From: Micromonospora sp. WMMD1082 | Lineage (GTDB): Bacteria > Actinomycetota > Actinomycetes > Mycobacteriales > Micromonosporaceae | Direction of reading: 5' to 3' | DNA: 64,000 bases | Assembly: GCF_029626175.1 (NCBI RefSeq) | Contig: NZ_JARUBM010000002.1 | Coordinates: forward strand, 5,721,001 to 5,785,000 | Part shown: positions 55,138-64,000 of the stretch, one piece after another | Position numbering within the stretch: position 1 is the stretch's first letter | How the letters are laid out: every line of letters begins with the position of its first letter | Made by a program: the position numbers and the translations under genes | Notes under the pieces: model-generated | The model's input: only the letters and a program-made list of their open reading frames with translations | The model's database searches: none | Told to the model about the DNA's origin: nothing

Positions 55138-57105
55138 GTGCCCACCGAGCAGAGCGAGCTGGCCCCGCCGCTCGTCCCGACCTCGACCCCCAGCCCCACC
55201 CCGCCGCACCGCCGCCCGCTCGCCGCGCTGGCCGCCCTGGCGGTGGCCTGGCTCCTGCCGCTCGTCGCGACCGCCGTCGACGCCCCCTGGGTGCTGCCCC
55301 CGCTGGTCCTGCTGGCCACCGCGAGCGTGCTGCGCGGCGGCCGCACCCTGCTCGACCGGCTGTTGCTCGCCACCGTCCTGCTCATCGGCCTCACCGCCGC
55401 CGCCGGCCTGCTCTTCGCCGTCTGGCCGTGGGGGATGGCACCGGTCCCGGTGACCGGCACCGCCCTCACCGTGCTCGTCCTGGCCGCCCTGGCCACCGGG
55501 CGGCGCCCCACCCTGCCGCGTCCGGCCTGGGCCGACCTGTTCCCCGTGGTCGGCACCGCCGCGCTCGTCGGCTACCTCGCCCAACCCGTGGTACGCGCCG
55601 ACGGCCTCGTCGGCCAGCTCACCATCCTCGGCAGGGGCGAGGACCACCTGCGCCATCTCACCCTCGTCGACGTCCTCGGCCGGCACGGCGGGTACGCCTT
55701 CGTCGACCCCGCCGCCGTACGCGAGCAGCTCCTCTCCCTGCTCGTCTACTACCCGCAGGGCTGGCACCTGCTGGTCGCCCTGCTCGACGGCCACCGCACC
55801 CTGCCCGGCGCCGCGCCGGCCGGGGTCGAGGCGGTGTCGCCGTACCTCTGGTGGAACATCGCCGGCTTCGGCCTGTTCGTGCTCATCCTGCTCTGGGCCG
55901 CACACCGCCTGCCCGGCCCGCTGCACCCGTTGAGCCGGGGCGTGCTCACCGTCGTCGTCGGCGCGCTCGTCCTCGGCACCCAGATGCCCCGGATGCTGCT
56001 CTCCGGATACCCCACCGAGACGCTCGGGCTGGCCCTCACCGTCGCCCTGGCCGCCCTCGTCGCCCGGCCGGTCGCCGCCCTCCGCGAACACCTGCTGCTG
56101 CTCGGCGCCCTGCTCGTCGCGATCGGCTACACCTACTACCTGTTCCTGCCCGCCGCCGCCGTCATCGTGCTCGGCGCGCTGCTCGCCCAGCGCCGCGAGG
56201 TGCTCCGGGTACGCGGCACCGCGCTGACCATCGGCCTGGCCACCGCCGCCCTTACTCCGGTGCCGATCCTGCTCGGCGTGTTCCGCGCCAACCAGACCGA
56301 ATCGCTCACCGCCGCCGTGGGGCCGGACCTCACCGAGACCTGGCTCGCCCTCGGCGGCCTCGGCGCCCTCGTGGTGCCGGCGCTGCTGCTGCACGCGCTC
56401 TGGCTCGGCCGCACCGATCCGGCCTGGCGACACTGGCTCTTCGTCCTGCTGGCCAGCGTCGCACTCACCCTCGCCATCGGGCAGGCCAGCGTCAGCCTCG
56501 GCGGTGAACCCGGCTACTACTTCAACAAGGCCGGGCACCTCACCACCGTGCTGCTCATCGTCGGCACCGCCGCCGTGGTGCGGCTGTTGCCGGTCCCGCG
56601 CGACCGCCGCCCGGCGCGTACCGTCGTGGCCGCGTTCACCGCCGTCACCGTGGCCGCCGCGACCGTGCTGCTCGCCGGCGTCACCGGCTGGCACCGCAGC
56701 CTGCTCGTCGCCGACCCGCCGACCTGGGCGCAGCGCTGGGTGCACCAGCAGGTCGACCAGCCCACCCGGGCGGCCGCCGTGTGCGAGGAGGTCAACCGGC
56801 GCTATCCGCCCGACGGGGTCACCACGGTCGTCCTCGACCGCATCCCGTACCGCTCCTACCTGGCGAACATCTGCGTCTCCACCCTCCAGGGCACCACCGC
56901 GTGGACCGAGCCCGCCATCTACCACATGGTCTTCGTCGAACCGGATCGGACCGTGCAGATGCTGCGCCGGACGCCCGGTGAGATCCGGCTCGTCGTCACC
57001 ACCGACGGCGCGCGGGTGCGGGTCGACCGGCTGCTCCGGGCCGACCCGGAACTGCGCGACCGGGTGACCGTGGAGATGATGCTCGTCGACGAACCGCAAG
57101 CCTGA
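55138..57105 (+). CDS. Large polytopic membrane protein between arc and dop (655 aa)
   Basis: Read from GTG 55138 (AAAGGAT upstream, TAGGAT box about 40 bases before). About 13-14 membrane helices fill residues 30-535, followed by an extracytoplasmic C-terminal domain of about 120 residues (WVHQQVDQPTRAAAVCEEVN, YRSYLANICVSTLQG) with two cysteines. The large loop after an early helix (LGRGEDHLRHLTLVDVLGRH, YYPQGWHLLVALLDGH) resembles GT-C glycosyltransferases that use lipid-linked sugars, but no signature proves it. It separates arc from dop, with its own promoter; a role in the proteasome pathway is not implied. Confidence 0.8.
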   Translation: MPTEQSELAPPLVPTSTPSPTPPHRRPLAALAALAVAWLLPLVATAVDAPWVLPPLVLLATASVLRGGRTLLDRLLLATVLLIGLTAAAGLLFAVWPWGMAPVPVTGTALTVLVLAALATGRRPTLPRPAWADLFPVVGTAALVGYLAQPVVRADGLVGQLTILGRGEDHLRHLTLVDVLGRHGGYAFVDPAAVREQLLSLLVYYPQGWHLLVALLDGHRTLPGAAPAGVEAVSPYLWWNIAGFGLFVLILLWAAHRLPGPLHPLSRGVLTVVVGALVLGTQMPRMLLSGYPTETLGLALTVALAALVARPVAALREHLLLLGALLVAIGYTYYLFLPAAAVIVLGALLAQRREVLRVRGTALTIGLATAALTPVPILLGVFRANQTESLTAAVGPDLTETWLALGGLGALVVPALLLHALWLGRTDPAWRHWLFVLLASVALTLAIGQASVSLGGEPGYYFNKAGHLTTVLLIVGTAAVVRLLPVPRDRRPARTVVAAFTAVTVAAATVLLAGVTGWHRSLLVADPPTWAQRWVHQQVDQPTRAAAVCEEVNRRYPPDGVTTVVLDRIPYRSYLANICVSTLQGTTAWTEPAIYHMVFVEPDRTVQMLRRTPGEIRLVVTTDGARVRVDRLLRADPELRDRVTVEMMLVDEPQA

Positions 57106-57214
57106 CCGGCGCGACCCGCGGTACGCCGCGCCACCGCCACGCCCCCGGTTGGCCGGTCGCGGACTACGCTCGACGTGACGGGGGACCGGTCGGGCAAACG
57201 AAGCGGGTAGGTCG

Positions 57215-58732
57215 ATGAGCGTAAGACGGATCATGGGCACCGAGGTCGAGTACGGCATCTCCGTGCCCGGCCAGGCCGGGGCCAACCCGATGGTCACCTC
57301 CTCACAGGTGGTGAACGCCTACGGCGCCCGCCCGGAACTGAACCGGGGTGGTCGGGCCCGTTGGGACTACGAGGAGGAGTCACCGCTGCGCGACGCCCGG
57401 GGTTTCACCTACTCCGGTGCGGCATACGACCCGGCCGAGGCACTCGCCGACGAGGACCTCGGGCTGGCCAACGTGATTCTCACCAACGGCGCGCGGCTCT
57501 ACGTCGACCACGCCCACCCGGAGTACTCCACCCCCGAGGTGACGAACCCGCGTGACGTCGTCCGCTGGGACAAGGCGGGGGAGCGGGTGATGGCGGAGGC
57601 GGCGCGGCGGGCCGCCACGATCCCGGGCGCGGCACAGATCCACCTCTACAAGAACAACACCGACAACAAGGGCGCCAGCTACGGTGCGCACGAGAACTAC
57701 CTCATGCGTCGGCAGACGCCGTTCGCCGACATCGTGGCGTACCTGACCCCGTTCTTCGTCACCCGGCAGATCGTCTGCGGCGCCGGGCGGGTCGGCATCG
57801 GGCAGGACGGCGGCCAGAGCGGCTTCCAGATCTCCCAGCGTGCCGACTTCTTCGAGGTCGAGGTCGGCCTGGAGACTACGCTCAAGCGGCCGATCATCAA
57901 CACCCGCGACGAACCGCACGCCGACGCGGACAAGTACCGCCGGCTGCACGTCATCATCGGCGACGCCAACCTCTCGGAGATCTCCACCTATCTCAAGGTG
58001 GGCACCACCGCGCTGATCCTCACCATGATCGAGGAGAAGGCGCTCGGTCCCGACCTCGGCATCGCCGACCCGGTCGGCGAGCTGCGCGCGGTCAGCCACG
58101 ACCCGTCGCTGACCCACCGGATGCGGCTGCGCGACGGGCGCCGGCTGACCGCCATGGACGTGCAGTGGGCCTACCTGGAGCGGGTACGCGCATTCGTGGA
58201 CGACCGCTACGGCAGCGACGTCGACGAGCAGACCGCCGACGTGCTGGACCGGTGGGAGGACGTGCTGGACCGGCTGGGGCGCGACGTGATGCTCTGCGCC
58301 GACGAGCTGGACTGGGTGGCCAAGCTGCGGCTGCTGGAGGGCTACCGGGAGCGCGAGAAGCTCGGCTGGGGCTCGCACAAGCTCCAGCTGGTCGACCTGC
58401 AGTATTCCGACGTACGCCCGGAGAAGGGCCTCTACCACCGGCTGGTCTCCCGTGGGTCGATGAGGACGCTGCTCACCGACGAGGAGAGCCGTACGGCGAT
58501 GACCGAGCCGCCGGAGGACACCCGGGCCTACTTCCGGGGTCGCTGCCTGGCGCAGTACGCCTCCGAGGTGGTGGCCGCCAGCTGGGATTCGGTCATCTTC
58601 GACGTCGGCCGGGAGTCGCTGGTGCGGGTGCCGATGATGGAGCCGGAGCGCGGCACCAAGGGGCACGTGGGCGCGCTGTTCGACCGCTGCGCCAGCGCGA
58701 AGGATCTGCTGGAGACCCTGACCGGCGGCTGA
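57215..58732 (+). CDS. dop: Pup deamidase/depupylase Dop
   Basis: A 505-residue enzyme with the glutamine-synthetase-like fold shared by Dop and PafA. It deamidates the C-terminal Gln of Pup and removes Pup from substrates. [13 protein letters not shown] at the N-terminus holds the metal-binding Glu, [14 protein letters not shown] is the Dop active-site strand, and [20 protein letters not shown] carries the long insertion typical of Dop (PafA lacks it). [17 protein letters not shown] and [20 protein letters not shown] also fit. A TACGCT box lies about 45 bases upstream. It ends in a strong terminator before pup. Confidence 0.96.
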   Translation: MSVRRIMGTEVEYGISVPGQAGANPMVTSSQVVNAYGARPELNRGGRARWDYEEESPLRDARGFTYSGAAYDPAEALADEDLGLANVILTNGARLYVDHAHPEYSTPEVTNPRDVVRWDKAGERVMAEAARRAATIPGAAQIHLYKNNTDNKGASYGAHENYLMRRQTPFADIVAYLTPFFVTRQIVCGAGRVGIGQDGGQSGFQISQRADFFEVEVGLETTLKRPIINTRDEPHADADKYRRLHVIIGDANLSEISTYLKVGTTALILTMIEEKALGPDLGIADPVGELRAVSHDPSLTHRMRLRDGRRLTAMDVQWAYLERVRAFVDDRYGSDVDEQTADVLDRWEDVLDRLGRDVMLCADELDWVAKLRLLEGYREREKLGWGSHKLQLVDLQYSDVRPEKGLYHRLVSRGSMRTLLTDEESRTAMTEPPEDTRAYFRGRCLAQYASEVVAASWDSVIFDVGRESLVRVPMMEPERGTKGHVGALFDRCASAKDLLETLTGG

Positions 58733-58753
58733 GTCACCCGTCGGGTCGTCGTC

Positions 58754-58797
58754 CGCCCGCCGCGCGCTGGTTCCCCGGTACCGGCGCGCGGCGGGCG
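58754..58797 (+). terminator. Terminator between dop and pup
   Basis: CGCCCGCCGCGCGC at 58754-58767 pairs with its complement at 58784-58797, followed by TTT. Confidence 0.85.
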
Positions 58798-58852
58798 TTT
58801 CGTCATGCCCGCGAGGTAAGTTCATCGCAGGGAGATCGTGGAGGAGGCAACA

Positions 58853-59068
58853 GTGGCCACTCGTGACAGCGGCGGTCAGTCGCAGTCGGGCAAGTCCCGG
58901 CAGGGCGAAGAAGTCGAGGACGCGGCCGTCGAGGCGAACCCGGAGGTCGCCGAGCGGCACGCCGAGATCACCGAGGACGTCGACGACCTGCTCGACGAGA
59001 TCGACTCCGTCCTGGAGGAGAACGCCGAGGAGTTCGTGAGGGGATACGTGCAAAAAGGGGGACAATGA
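58853..59068 (+). CDS. pup: Prokaryotic ubiquitin-like protein Pup
   Basis: A 71-residue acidic, intrinsically disordered protein tag. EEVEDAAVEANPEVAERHAE and ITEDVDDLLDEIDSVLEENA form the helix that binds the ARC coiled coil, and the C-terminus is VQKGGQ. The final Gln must be deamidated by Dop before ligation by PafA. The start is GTG 58853 with GGAGGAGG upstream. Its stop overlaps the ATG of a damaged HNH gene (ATGA). Confidence 0.97.
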   Translation: MATRDSGGQSQSGKSRQGEEVEDAAVEANPEVAERHAEITEDVDDLLDEIDSVLEENAEEFVRGYVQKGGQ

Positions 59069-59374
59069 CGCATATGCCCGACCTGCCCGGAGGGTGGACG
59101 GAACGAGCTGTCGGCCGGGCAGAACGGCGTGTGCGCGGTCTGCGGTGACCCCGATCCGGAACATGTGGACCACGATCATCGCACCGGGTGGGTGCGCGGG
59201 ATACTCTGCTTCAACTGCAACGGTGGTCTTGGCCAGTTCCGTGACAGTCCCACGAGGCTGGCCAGGGCCATCACGTACCTGAGAGGAACCACGTGGCAGC
59301 GGGTCTTGATCCATCCGGGCGTCTTCCAGATGTGTTCACCAACGCGGGGACGTCCTCCTTCACGGCATTCCTGA
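59065..59374 (+). pseudogene. Endonuclease VII-like HNH gene, frame-disrupted at its 5' end
   Basis: ATG 59065, overlapping the pup stop and with AAAAAGGGGG upstream, opens MTHMPDLPGGWTERA but meets TGA at 59146. The HNH domain is in the next frame, with no ATG, GTG or TTG before GTG 59129: [61 protein letters not shown]. Both CxxC pairs and the His-Asp-His core are intact. The likeliest reading is one gene whose frame shifts near 59090-59110, by mutation, sequencing error or a programmed shift. It runs 82 bases into prcB in another frame. In related genomes, from memory, an intact gene of this kind lies between pup and prcB. Confidence 0.7.
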
Positions 59375-60132
59375 GCAAGGTGGCCCCCGAGATGCTGCCC
59401 GGCCGCCGGGCGCTGCCCCCGGGCATGGCCGCCGACCTGGCCCCGCACGCCACCACCATCGTGGCCATCGCCGCCGCCGGCGGTGTCGTGATGGCCGGTG
59501 ACCGGCGGGCCACCATGGGCAACCTGATCGCCCAGCGGGACATCGAGAAGGTGCACCCGGCCGACGCGTACTCGCTGGTGGGCATCGCCGGCACCGCCGG
59601 CATCGGCATCGAGCTGATGCGACTGTTCCAGGTGGAGCTGGAGCACTACGAGAAGATCGAGGGCGCGATGCTCTCGCTCGACGGCAAGGCGAACCGACTC
59701 GCCTCGATGATCCGGGGCAACCTGGGCGCGGCGATGCAGGGGCTGGCCGTGATCCCGCTCTTCGCCGGGTTCGACCTGGCGGCGAAGGACCCGGTGCGGG
59801 CCGGGCGGATCTTCAGTTTCGACGTCACCGGCGGCCCGTACGAGGAGACTGGTTACGACGCGATCGGCTCGGGCTCGCTGTTCGCCAAGTCGGCGTTGAA
59901 GAAGCGGTTCCGGGCCGGCCTGTCCGTCGACGACGCGGTGCGGTTGGCGGTGGAGGCGCTCTACGACGCCGCCGACGACGACACCGCGACCGGCGGGCCC
60001 GACCTGACCCGGCGGATCTACCCGGTGGTGATGACCGCGACGGCGGAGGGGACGCACCGGTTGACCGACGTGGAGACCTCGGCGATCGCGGAGAGCGTGG
60101 TCGCCGCCCGGATGGAGAATCCGGGCGGCTGA
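59293..60132 (+). CDS. prcB: Proteasome beta subunit
   Basis: A 279-residue precursor of the catalytic 20S subunit. A 53-residue propeptide ([20 protein letters not shown] is typical) ends at APHA, and autocleavage exposes Thr54 of [20 protein letters not shown], the catalytic nucleophile; the Lys and Asp partners follow in [18 protein letters not shown] 59293 follows GAGAGGAACCAC. It overlaps the end of the HNH frame and is followed 64 bases later by prcA. Confidence 0.97.
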   Translation: MAAGLDPSGRLPDVFTNAGTSSFTAFLSKVAPEMLPGRRALPPGMAADLAPHATTIVAIAAAGGVVMAGDRRATMGNLIAQRDIEKVHPADAYSLVGIAGTAGIGIELMRLFQVELEHYEKIEGAMLSLDGKANRLASMIRGNLGAAMQGLAVIPLFAGFDLAAKDPVRAGRIFSFDVTGGPYEETGYDAIGSGSLFAKSALKKRFRAGLSVDDAVRLAVEALYDAADDDTATGGPDLTRRIYPVVMTATAEGTHRLTDVETSAIAESVVAARMENPGG

Positions 60133-60196
60133 ACCGCCGCACCCCGCCCGCAGCTGACCGCAGTCCCCCCGTACCGCCCGAAGGAGAGCCGCCGCC

Positions 60197-61030
60197 GTGG
60201 CCATGCAGTTCTACGCCTCACCCGAACAGATCATGCGCGACCGTTCCGAGCTGGCCCGCAAGGGCATCGCCCGGGGGCGCAGCGCGGTGGTCGTGAGCTA
60301 CGCCGGTGGCGTGCTCTTCGTCGCGGAGAATCTTTCCAGCGCTCTGCACAAGGTCAGCGAGATCTACGACCGGATCGGGTTCGCCGCGGTCGGCAAGTAC
60401 AACGAGTTCGAGAACCTGCGCCGGGCCGGCGTGCGGATGGCCGACCTGAACGGCCTGAGCTACGACCGCCGTGACGTGACCGGGCTGGCGCTGGCCAACT
60501 CGTACGCGCAGATCCTCGGCGCGATCTTCACGGAGCAGTCGAAGCCGTTCGAGGTGGAGATCTGTGTGGCCGAGGTGGGTGCCACCCCGGAGGAGGACTC
60601 GCTCTACCGCAACACCTACGACGGGTCGGTCACCGACGAGCCGGGCCGGATGGCGATGGGTGGCCAGGCGGACGCGATCGCCGGGGTGCTCAAGTCGCAC
60701 CACCGGCCGGACATGTCGCTCGGCGAGGCGGTGAAGGTGGCGGTGCGGGCGCTGGGCAGCGTCGGCGGCGAGGGCGGTGCCGCCCGCACGATCGCCGCCC
60801 ACCAGCTGGAGGTGGCGATCCTGGATCGTGGCCGGGTGGGGCGTACCTTCCGCCGGATCACCGGTGCGGCGCTGACCGCGCTGCTCGACGGCGGCGCGGA
60901 CGACGGGTCGGCGGCCGAGGGCGACCGGGCGCAGACGCCGACCACGCCGACGGAGGAGGCGCACAAGCCGACCACCTCGGCCGGTTCCGCCGACCTGGAG
61001 GACAAGCCGGGCGACAAGCCCGACGCCTGA
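60197..61030 (+). CDS. prcA: Proteasome alpha subunit
   Basis: A 277-residue alpha subunit forming the outer, gating rings. The N-terminal [20 protein letters not shown] is the actinobacterial gate segment, [20 protein letters not shown] begins the fold, and the last 50 residues are an acidic, Thr/Pro-rich tail seen in this group. Translation starts at GTG 60197 behind GAAGGAGA, with ATG 60203 also possible. It is part of the pup-HNH-prcB-prcA operon; the pafA gene usual after prcA is not present. Confidence 0.96.
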   Translation: MAMQFYASPEQIMRDRSELARKGIARGRSAVVVSYAGGVLFVAENLSSALHKVSEIYDRIGFAAVGKYNEFENLRRAGVRMADLNGLSYDRRDVTGLALANSYAQILGAIFTEQSKPFEVEICVAEVGATPEEDSLYRNTYDGSVTDEPGRMAMGGQADAIAGVLKSHHRPDMSLGEAVKVAVRALGSVGGEGGAARTIAAHQLEVAILDRGRVGRTFRRITGAALTALLDGGADDGSAAEGDRAQTPTTPTEEAHKPTTSAGSADLEDKPGDKPDA

Positions 61031-61048
61031 CGATCGGGGCGAGGCGGG

Positions 61049-62077
61049 TCAGCCCTGGCGGAGCAGGGGTTTCGCCAGGGCCCACCAGGCGGCCGCGACG
61101 GCGTTGAAGACGCCCGTGCCGGGGGGCGCGGCCACGTTCGACGGGGCCACCCGGGCGGTCATCAGGTCGGCGATCACGCCGTCGCCGACCGTACGCTCGG
61201 CCTGTAGGCGTCGTCGGCGGGCGCGTACCCAGTCGCGGTGGCGCCACAGCCAGGCCCAGCCGCGGGTCTTCTGCCGGGCCCAGCCGCCGGCCAGCGCGGC
61301 GGCGAACATGGCGGCCTCGGTGAGCAGCAGCATCGGCGCCAGCAGCGCCAGGGTCCGGCCCTGGTAGGCGGTGAGCAGGGTCAGCAGGCGGTTGCGTTCG
61401 ACCAGGTAGAGCTTGAGGTCGTTGCGGGAGAACTCGTAGTGGTGGCGGACCACGGCGTCCGGCACGTACTCCAGCCGTAGGCCGCGTTGCCACAGCCGCA
61501 GGCTGAGTTCGGTGTCCTCGTGGTAGGCGAAGTACTCGGCGGGGAACCCGCCCAACTCGGCCCAGCGGGGCCGGCTGATGACGAAGCAGCAGCCGCTCAG
61601 TGACGGCACCACGGTGCGCCGGGCGTGGGCGCTGGCCGGTTCGCCGTTGCCGCCGGCCCAGGACAGGCCGGTGAAGTGCAGCGGATTGCCGGAGGTGTTG
61701 ATCAGGTCGGGGTCGTCGGCGAGCCGGATGGAGGCCATGGCGGCGCCGACGCCCGGCTCGGCGGCCACCTCGACGACCCTGGCGAGGGCGTCGGGAGCCA
61801 CGATCGCGTCGGAGTTGACGAAGGCGAGCCAGTCGCCGGTGGCCTCGGCGGCGCCGAGGTTGTTGCCGCCGGAGTAGCCGGTGTTCTCCTCCGGGCGGAT
61901 CACCCGTACGCCGGGCAGGCCCTTGACCACGTCGACGCCGTCGCCGGTGCAGCCGTTGTCGACCAGGACCAGCTCGATGTCGACGCCGGTGCTGGCCAGC
62001 ACGGCGCGGGCGGCGTCGACGAGCCAGGGTTCGGGGCCGTAGGCGAGCATCACCGCGGTCACGTGGGGTGGGTTCAT
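61049..62077 (-). CDS. Family 2 glycosyltransferase
   Basis: A 342-residue GT2 enzyme: VTAVMLAYGPEPWLVDAA, ELVLVDNGCTGDGVDVVKGL, NTGYSGGNNLGAAEATGDWL and FVNSDA as the DXD-type motif, then FAYHEDTELSLRLWQRGLRL with the catalytic-base Asp. A membrane-associated segment (LLAPMLLLTEAAMFAAALAG) lies in the C-terminal part, as in rhamnosyl- and galactosyl-transferases of cell-surface polymers. ATG 62077 overlaps the flippase stop (ATGA). It is the last gene of a glycan operon. Confidence 0.92.
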   Translation of the reverse strand: MNPPHVTAVMLAYGPEPWLVDAARAVLASTGVDIELVLVDNGCTGDGVDVVKGLPGVRVIRPEENTGYSGGNNLGAAEATGDWLAFVNSDAIVAPDALARVVEVAAEPGVGAAMASIRLADDPDLINTSGNPLHFTGLSWAGGNGEPASAHARRTVVPSLSGCCFVISRPRWAELGGFPAEYFAYHEDTELSLRLWQRGLRLEYVPDAVVRHHYEFSRNDLKLYLVERNRLLTLLTAYQGRTLALLAPMLLLTEAAMFAAALAGGWARQKTRGWAWLWRHRDWVRARRRRLQAERTVGDGVIADLMTARVAPSNVAAPPGTGVFNAVAAAWWALAKPLLRQG

Positions 62078-63378
62078 GGAACGCCTCCGGAGGTGGCGGG
62101 CACGGGGGTCGCGGCGGGCGGGACGGGCATGGTCGTGCGGGGGCGGCGACGCAGCAGGACGACCATGACGGCGGCGACCACCAGGGAGCCCACGGTGTAG
62201 CCGAGCTCGACCCGCAGCGCGACGGGCAGCGGGGCCAGGGTCGTGGCGGCCAGCGCGGCGATGCCGGCGGTCCAGGCCACGGCCTGGGCGTGGTGCCGGT
62301 CGCGGGCCAGCAGCGCCTGGCCGAGCACCATCGCCCACAGGTACGCCAGCGTGGCCAGCGAGAGCCAGGCGAAGTCGCCGTGGCCGAGGACGGCGGGGGC
62401 GTCGAAGAGGGCCCGCACGAGCCAGGGGCCGAGCAGCACGGCGAGGACGCCACCGGCGGCACCCATGGCGGTGACGACCGTCATGGCCCGGCGCAGCAGG
62501 GCGGCGAAGGCCGGGTCGTCGCCGGTGGCGGCGGCGGTGGAGAGGCCGGGCAGCAGGGCGGCCTGCATCGAGCCGAAGACGAACAGCGGTACGCGGACCA
62601 GCACCAGCGCGGAGAGCAACGCGCCGGCGGTGGCCACGTCGGTGGGGTCGAGCAGCCGTACGTTGATCACGCCGATGTTGACCACCACCTGGGCGAGCAG
62701 GCTGGAGACGGTGAGCAGGGCCAGGCCGCGCAGCAGGGTTGACCAGCCGACCTTCGGGCCGCCGCCGATCGCCCGGAGCACCGGTGCGGCGGTCAGCGCG
62801 ACGCCGAGCAGGGGCGCGAGGACCAGCACTAGCGCGTACGCCACGGGGGAGTCGACCCCGGCCACGGCGAGCGCGGCGACCAGGCCGATGCGCAGTCCGC
62901 CGTCGAGGCCGAGTTGGGTGCCGTACCAGCGGAAGTGGCGCAGCCCGGAGAGCACGCCCCGGGTGGTGTGTGCCACGGCCAGCGCGGCCAGCGCGCCGCC
63001 GAGGGTCGCCACCATGGCGCGGTCGCCGTCGAAGAGCCGGTCGGCGAGGGTGTCGGCGGCGCCGAGGACGGCCAGCAAGAGCAGGCCGAGCACGGCGGCG
63101 GCGACGGTGGCGCCCCGGGCCAGCACCGGCCCGGGGGGCAGTCCCCGGGTACGGCGGGCCGCGACGAGCCGGGCGACCTCCTGTTCGACGGGGAAGAACA
63201 CGCCGATGCCGAGGGTGAAGACGACCGACCAGAGCACCGACAGCGACGAGTAGCCGGCGGCGTCGAGGTTGTGCCCGGCCAGGGCGAGGTGGACGTAGGA
63301 GGCCAGCCCGACCAGGGCCAGCCCCGCGCCGATGGGGAGGGTGCCGGGCGGGACGAGGCGGAGCAGGCGGGGGATCAC
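62074..63378 (-). CDS. Polysaccharide/lipid flippase (MATE/MVF-like superfamily)
   Basis: A 434-residue protein with about 12-14 membrane helices (ALVGLASYVHLALAGHNLDA, YSSLSVLWSVVFTLGIGVFF, FPVEQEVARLVAARR, LFVFGSMQAALLPGLSTAAA), resembling Wzx-type flippases that move lipid-linked glycans across the membrane. The start is GTG 63378, overlapping the preceding stop as GTGA. It sits between two glycosyltransferase genes, which supports a role in exporting their product. Confidence 0.88.
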   Translation of the reverse strand: MIPRLLRLVPPGTLPIGAGLALVGLASYVHLALAGHNLDAAGYSSLSVLWSVVFTLGIGVFFPVEQEVARLVAARRTRGLPPGPVLARGATVAAAVLGLLLLAVLGAADTLADRLFDGDRAMVATLGGALAALAVAHTTRGVLSGLRHFRWYGTQLGLDGGLRIGLVAALAVAGVDSPVAYALVLVLAPLLGVALTAAPVLRAIGGGPKVGWSTLLRGLALLTVSSLLAQVVVNIGVINVRLLDPTDVATAGALLSALVLVRVPLFVFGSMQAALLPGLSTAAATGDDPAFAALLRRAMTVVTAMGAAGGVLAVLLGPWLVRALFDAPAVLGHGDFAWLSLATLAYLWAMVLGQALLARDRHHAQAVAWTAGIAALAATTLAPLPVALRVELGYTVGSLVVAAVMVVLLRRRPRTTMPVPPAATPVPATSGGVP

Positions 63379-64000
63379 CGGCGGATGAGGGCCAGGGTGA
63401 GCACGGCCAGCGCCCGGCCGAGGTAGATCATCGCCTTGACCGGGGAGTGGCTGGGGGTGCCCGCCATCCGGCGGCGCATCGCGACGGGGACCTGCTGGAT
63501 CCGGTAGCCGCGGCGGGCGGCGTGCACCAGCGTCTCGACGGTGTCGCCGAGGTACTCCGCGGGGTACCACCGGGCGAACATGTTGATCATGCTTCGGTTG
63601 GCGGCGCGGAAGCCGGAGGTGGTGTCGGTCAGCGTGGTGCCGGCCAGACCGGAGAGCACCATCGACAGCATGCCCATCGCCCAGCGGCGGGGGCCGCGGG
63701 CGGTGTACTCGCCCTCGCCGGCGAAGCGCGCCCCGATGACCAGGTCGTAGTCGTCGAGCAGGTCGACCAGCTTCGGCACGTAGCGGGGGTCGTGCTGCCC
63801 GTCGGCGTCGATCTGCACCGCGGCGTCGTAGTCATGGTCGTGGGCGTAGCGGTAGCCGAGGCGCATCGCGCCGCCGACGCCGAGGTTGTACGGCAGCCGG
63901 GCGACCCGGGCGCCGGCGGCGGCGGCCACCGCGGCGGTGTGGTCGGTGGAGCCGTCGTCGACGACCAGCACGTGCACGCCGGGCAGCTCGCCGCGGATCT
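63375..64000 (-). CDS. Family 2 glycosyltransferase, DPM-like (5' end outside window)
   Basis: The visible C-terminal 208 residues belong to the dolichyl-phosphate-mannose-synthase-like GT2 group: VLVVDDGSTDHTAAVAAAAG, LGVGGAMRLGYRYA, AVQIDADGQHDPRYVP (DXD-type), VIGARF, TSGFRAANRSMI and IQQVPVAMRRR. The frame is open to the right edge (IRGELPG precedes the GTG at 63977), so the true start lies beyond 64000. It probably makes a polyprenyl-phosphate sugar for the pathway. Coupled to the flippase gene. Confidence 0.9.
   Translation of the reverse strand, partial: IRGELPGVHVLVVDDGSTDHTAAVAAAAGARVARLPYNLGVGGAMRLGYRYAHDHDYDAAVQIDADGQHDPRYVPKLVDLLDDYDLVIGARFAGEGEYTARGPRRWAMGMLSMVLSGLAGTTLTDTTSGFRAANRSMINMFARWYPAEYLGDTVETLVHAARRGYRIQQVPVAMRRRMAGTPSHSPVKAMIYLGRALAVLTLALIRR

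Overview
The window is about 72% G+C by eye, almost entirely coding, and reads as chromosome of an actinomycete, most likely a Micromonospora-like member of the Micromonosporaceae. Four things point there: a complete Pup-proteasome locus (ARC, Dop, Pup with a C-terminal GGQ, PrcB, PrcA); the mycothiol ligase MshC; F420-type oxidoreductases; and several perfect intergenic inverted repeats of kinds I associate from memory with Micromonospora genomes. No rRNA, tRNA, CRISPR array, insertion sequence, phage module or replication origin was seen.

Layout. 0-4.3 kb: end of a DUF72 gene, an XRE/TPR-type regulator, and a run of unrecognised small genes ending in a 42-residue Cys-rich microprotein, then a repeat-rich gap and a DUF2267 gene. 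4.3-11.5 kb: a PIG-L deacetylase; a pair made of a short protein with three 21-residue repeats and a JmjC/cupin oxygenase (possible peptide substrate plus hydroxylase); and a four-gene minus-strand cluster built around an FtsK/SpoIIIE-type ATPase with a small helical protein and a membrane protein. 11.6-20.7 kb: NYN-domain protein, ClpC-like ATPase operon with DUF3140, LysR, hemerythrin, M20 peptidase, DUF5703 and aldo/keto reductase genes. 20.8-31.9 kb: a conserved actinobacterial block (F420 oxidoreductase, uppP, histidine phosphatase, DUF3090, SCO1664-like, mshC, a GntR regulator, PAC2 and divergent metH). 32-48.8 kb: accessory regulators with their targets (PadR/HAAS, TetR with twin palindromic operators, MarR with twin operators and two oxidoreductases, an ECF42-type sigma factor with its YCII partner, ABC exporter and two-component system), plus a transglutaminase-like gene broken by a frameshift. 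48.9-61 kb: RecB-like nuclease, site-2 protease, TrmI, ferredoxin, ARC, a large membrane protein, Dop, Pup, a damaged HNH gene, PrcB and PrcA. 61-64 kb: glycosyltransferase-flippase-glycosyltransferase operon running off the end.

How genes work together. ARC unfolds pupylated proteins and feeds the PrcBA core. Dop deamidates the Gln-ending Pup and removes it from substrates; the ligase PafA is not in the window. The PAC2-like protein is named for similarity to eukaryotic proteasome assembly chaperones but lies 31 kb from prcBA. MshC makes the cysteine-ligated mycothiol precursor. HK/RR genes sit beside the ABC exporter they may control.

Expression. At least a dozen genes have a TANNNT box ending 6-8 bases before the start codon, as expected for leaderless mRNAs, and this was used to choose several starts. 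Many other genes are joined by ATGA, GTGA or TGATG overlaps. All statements about family membership are from motif recognition alone; no search was run.
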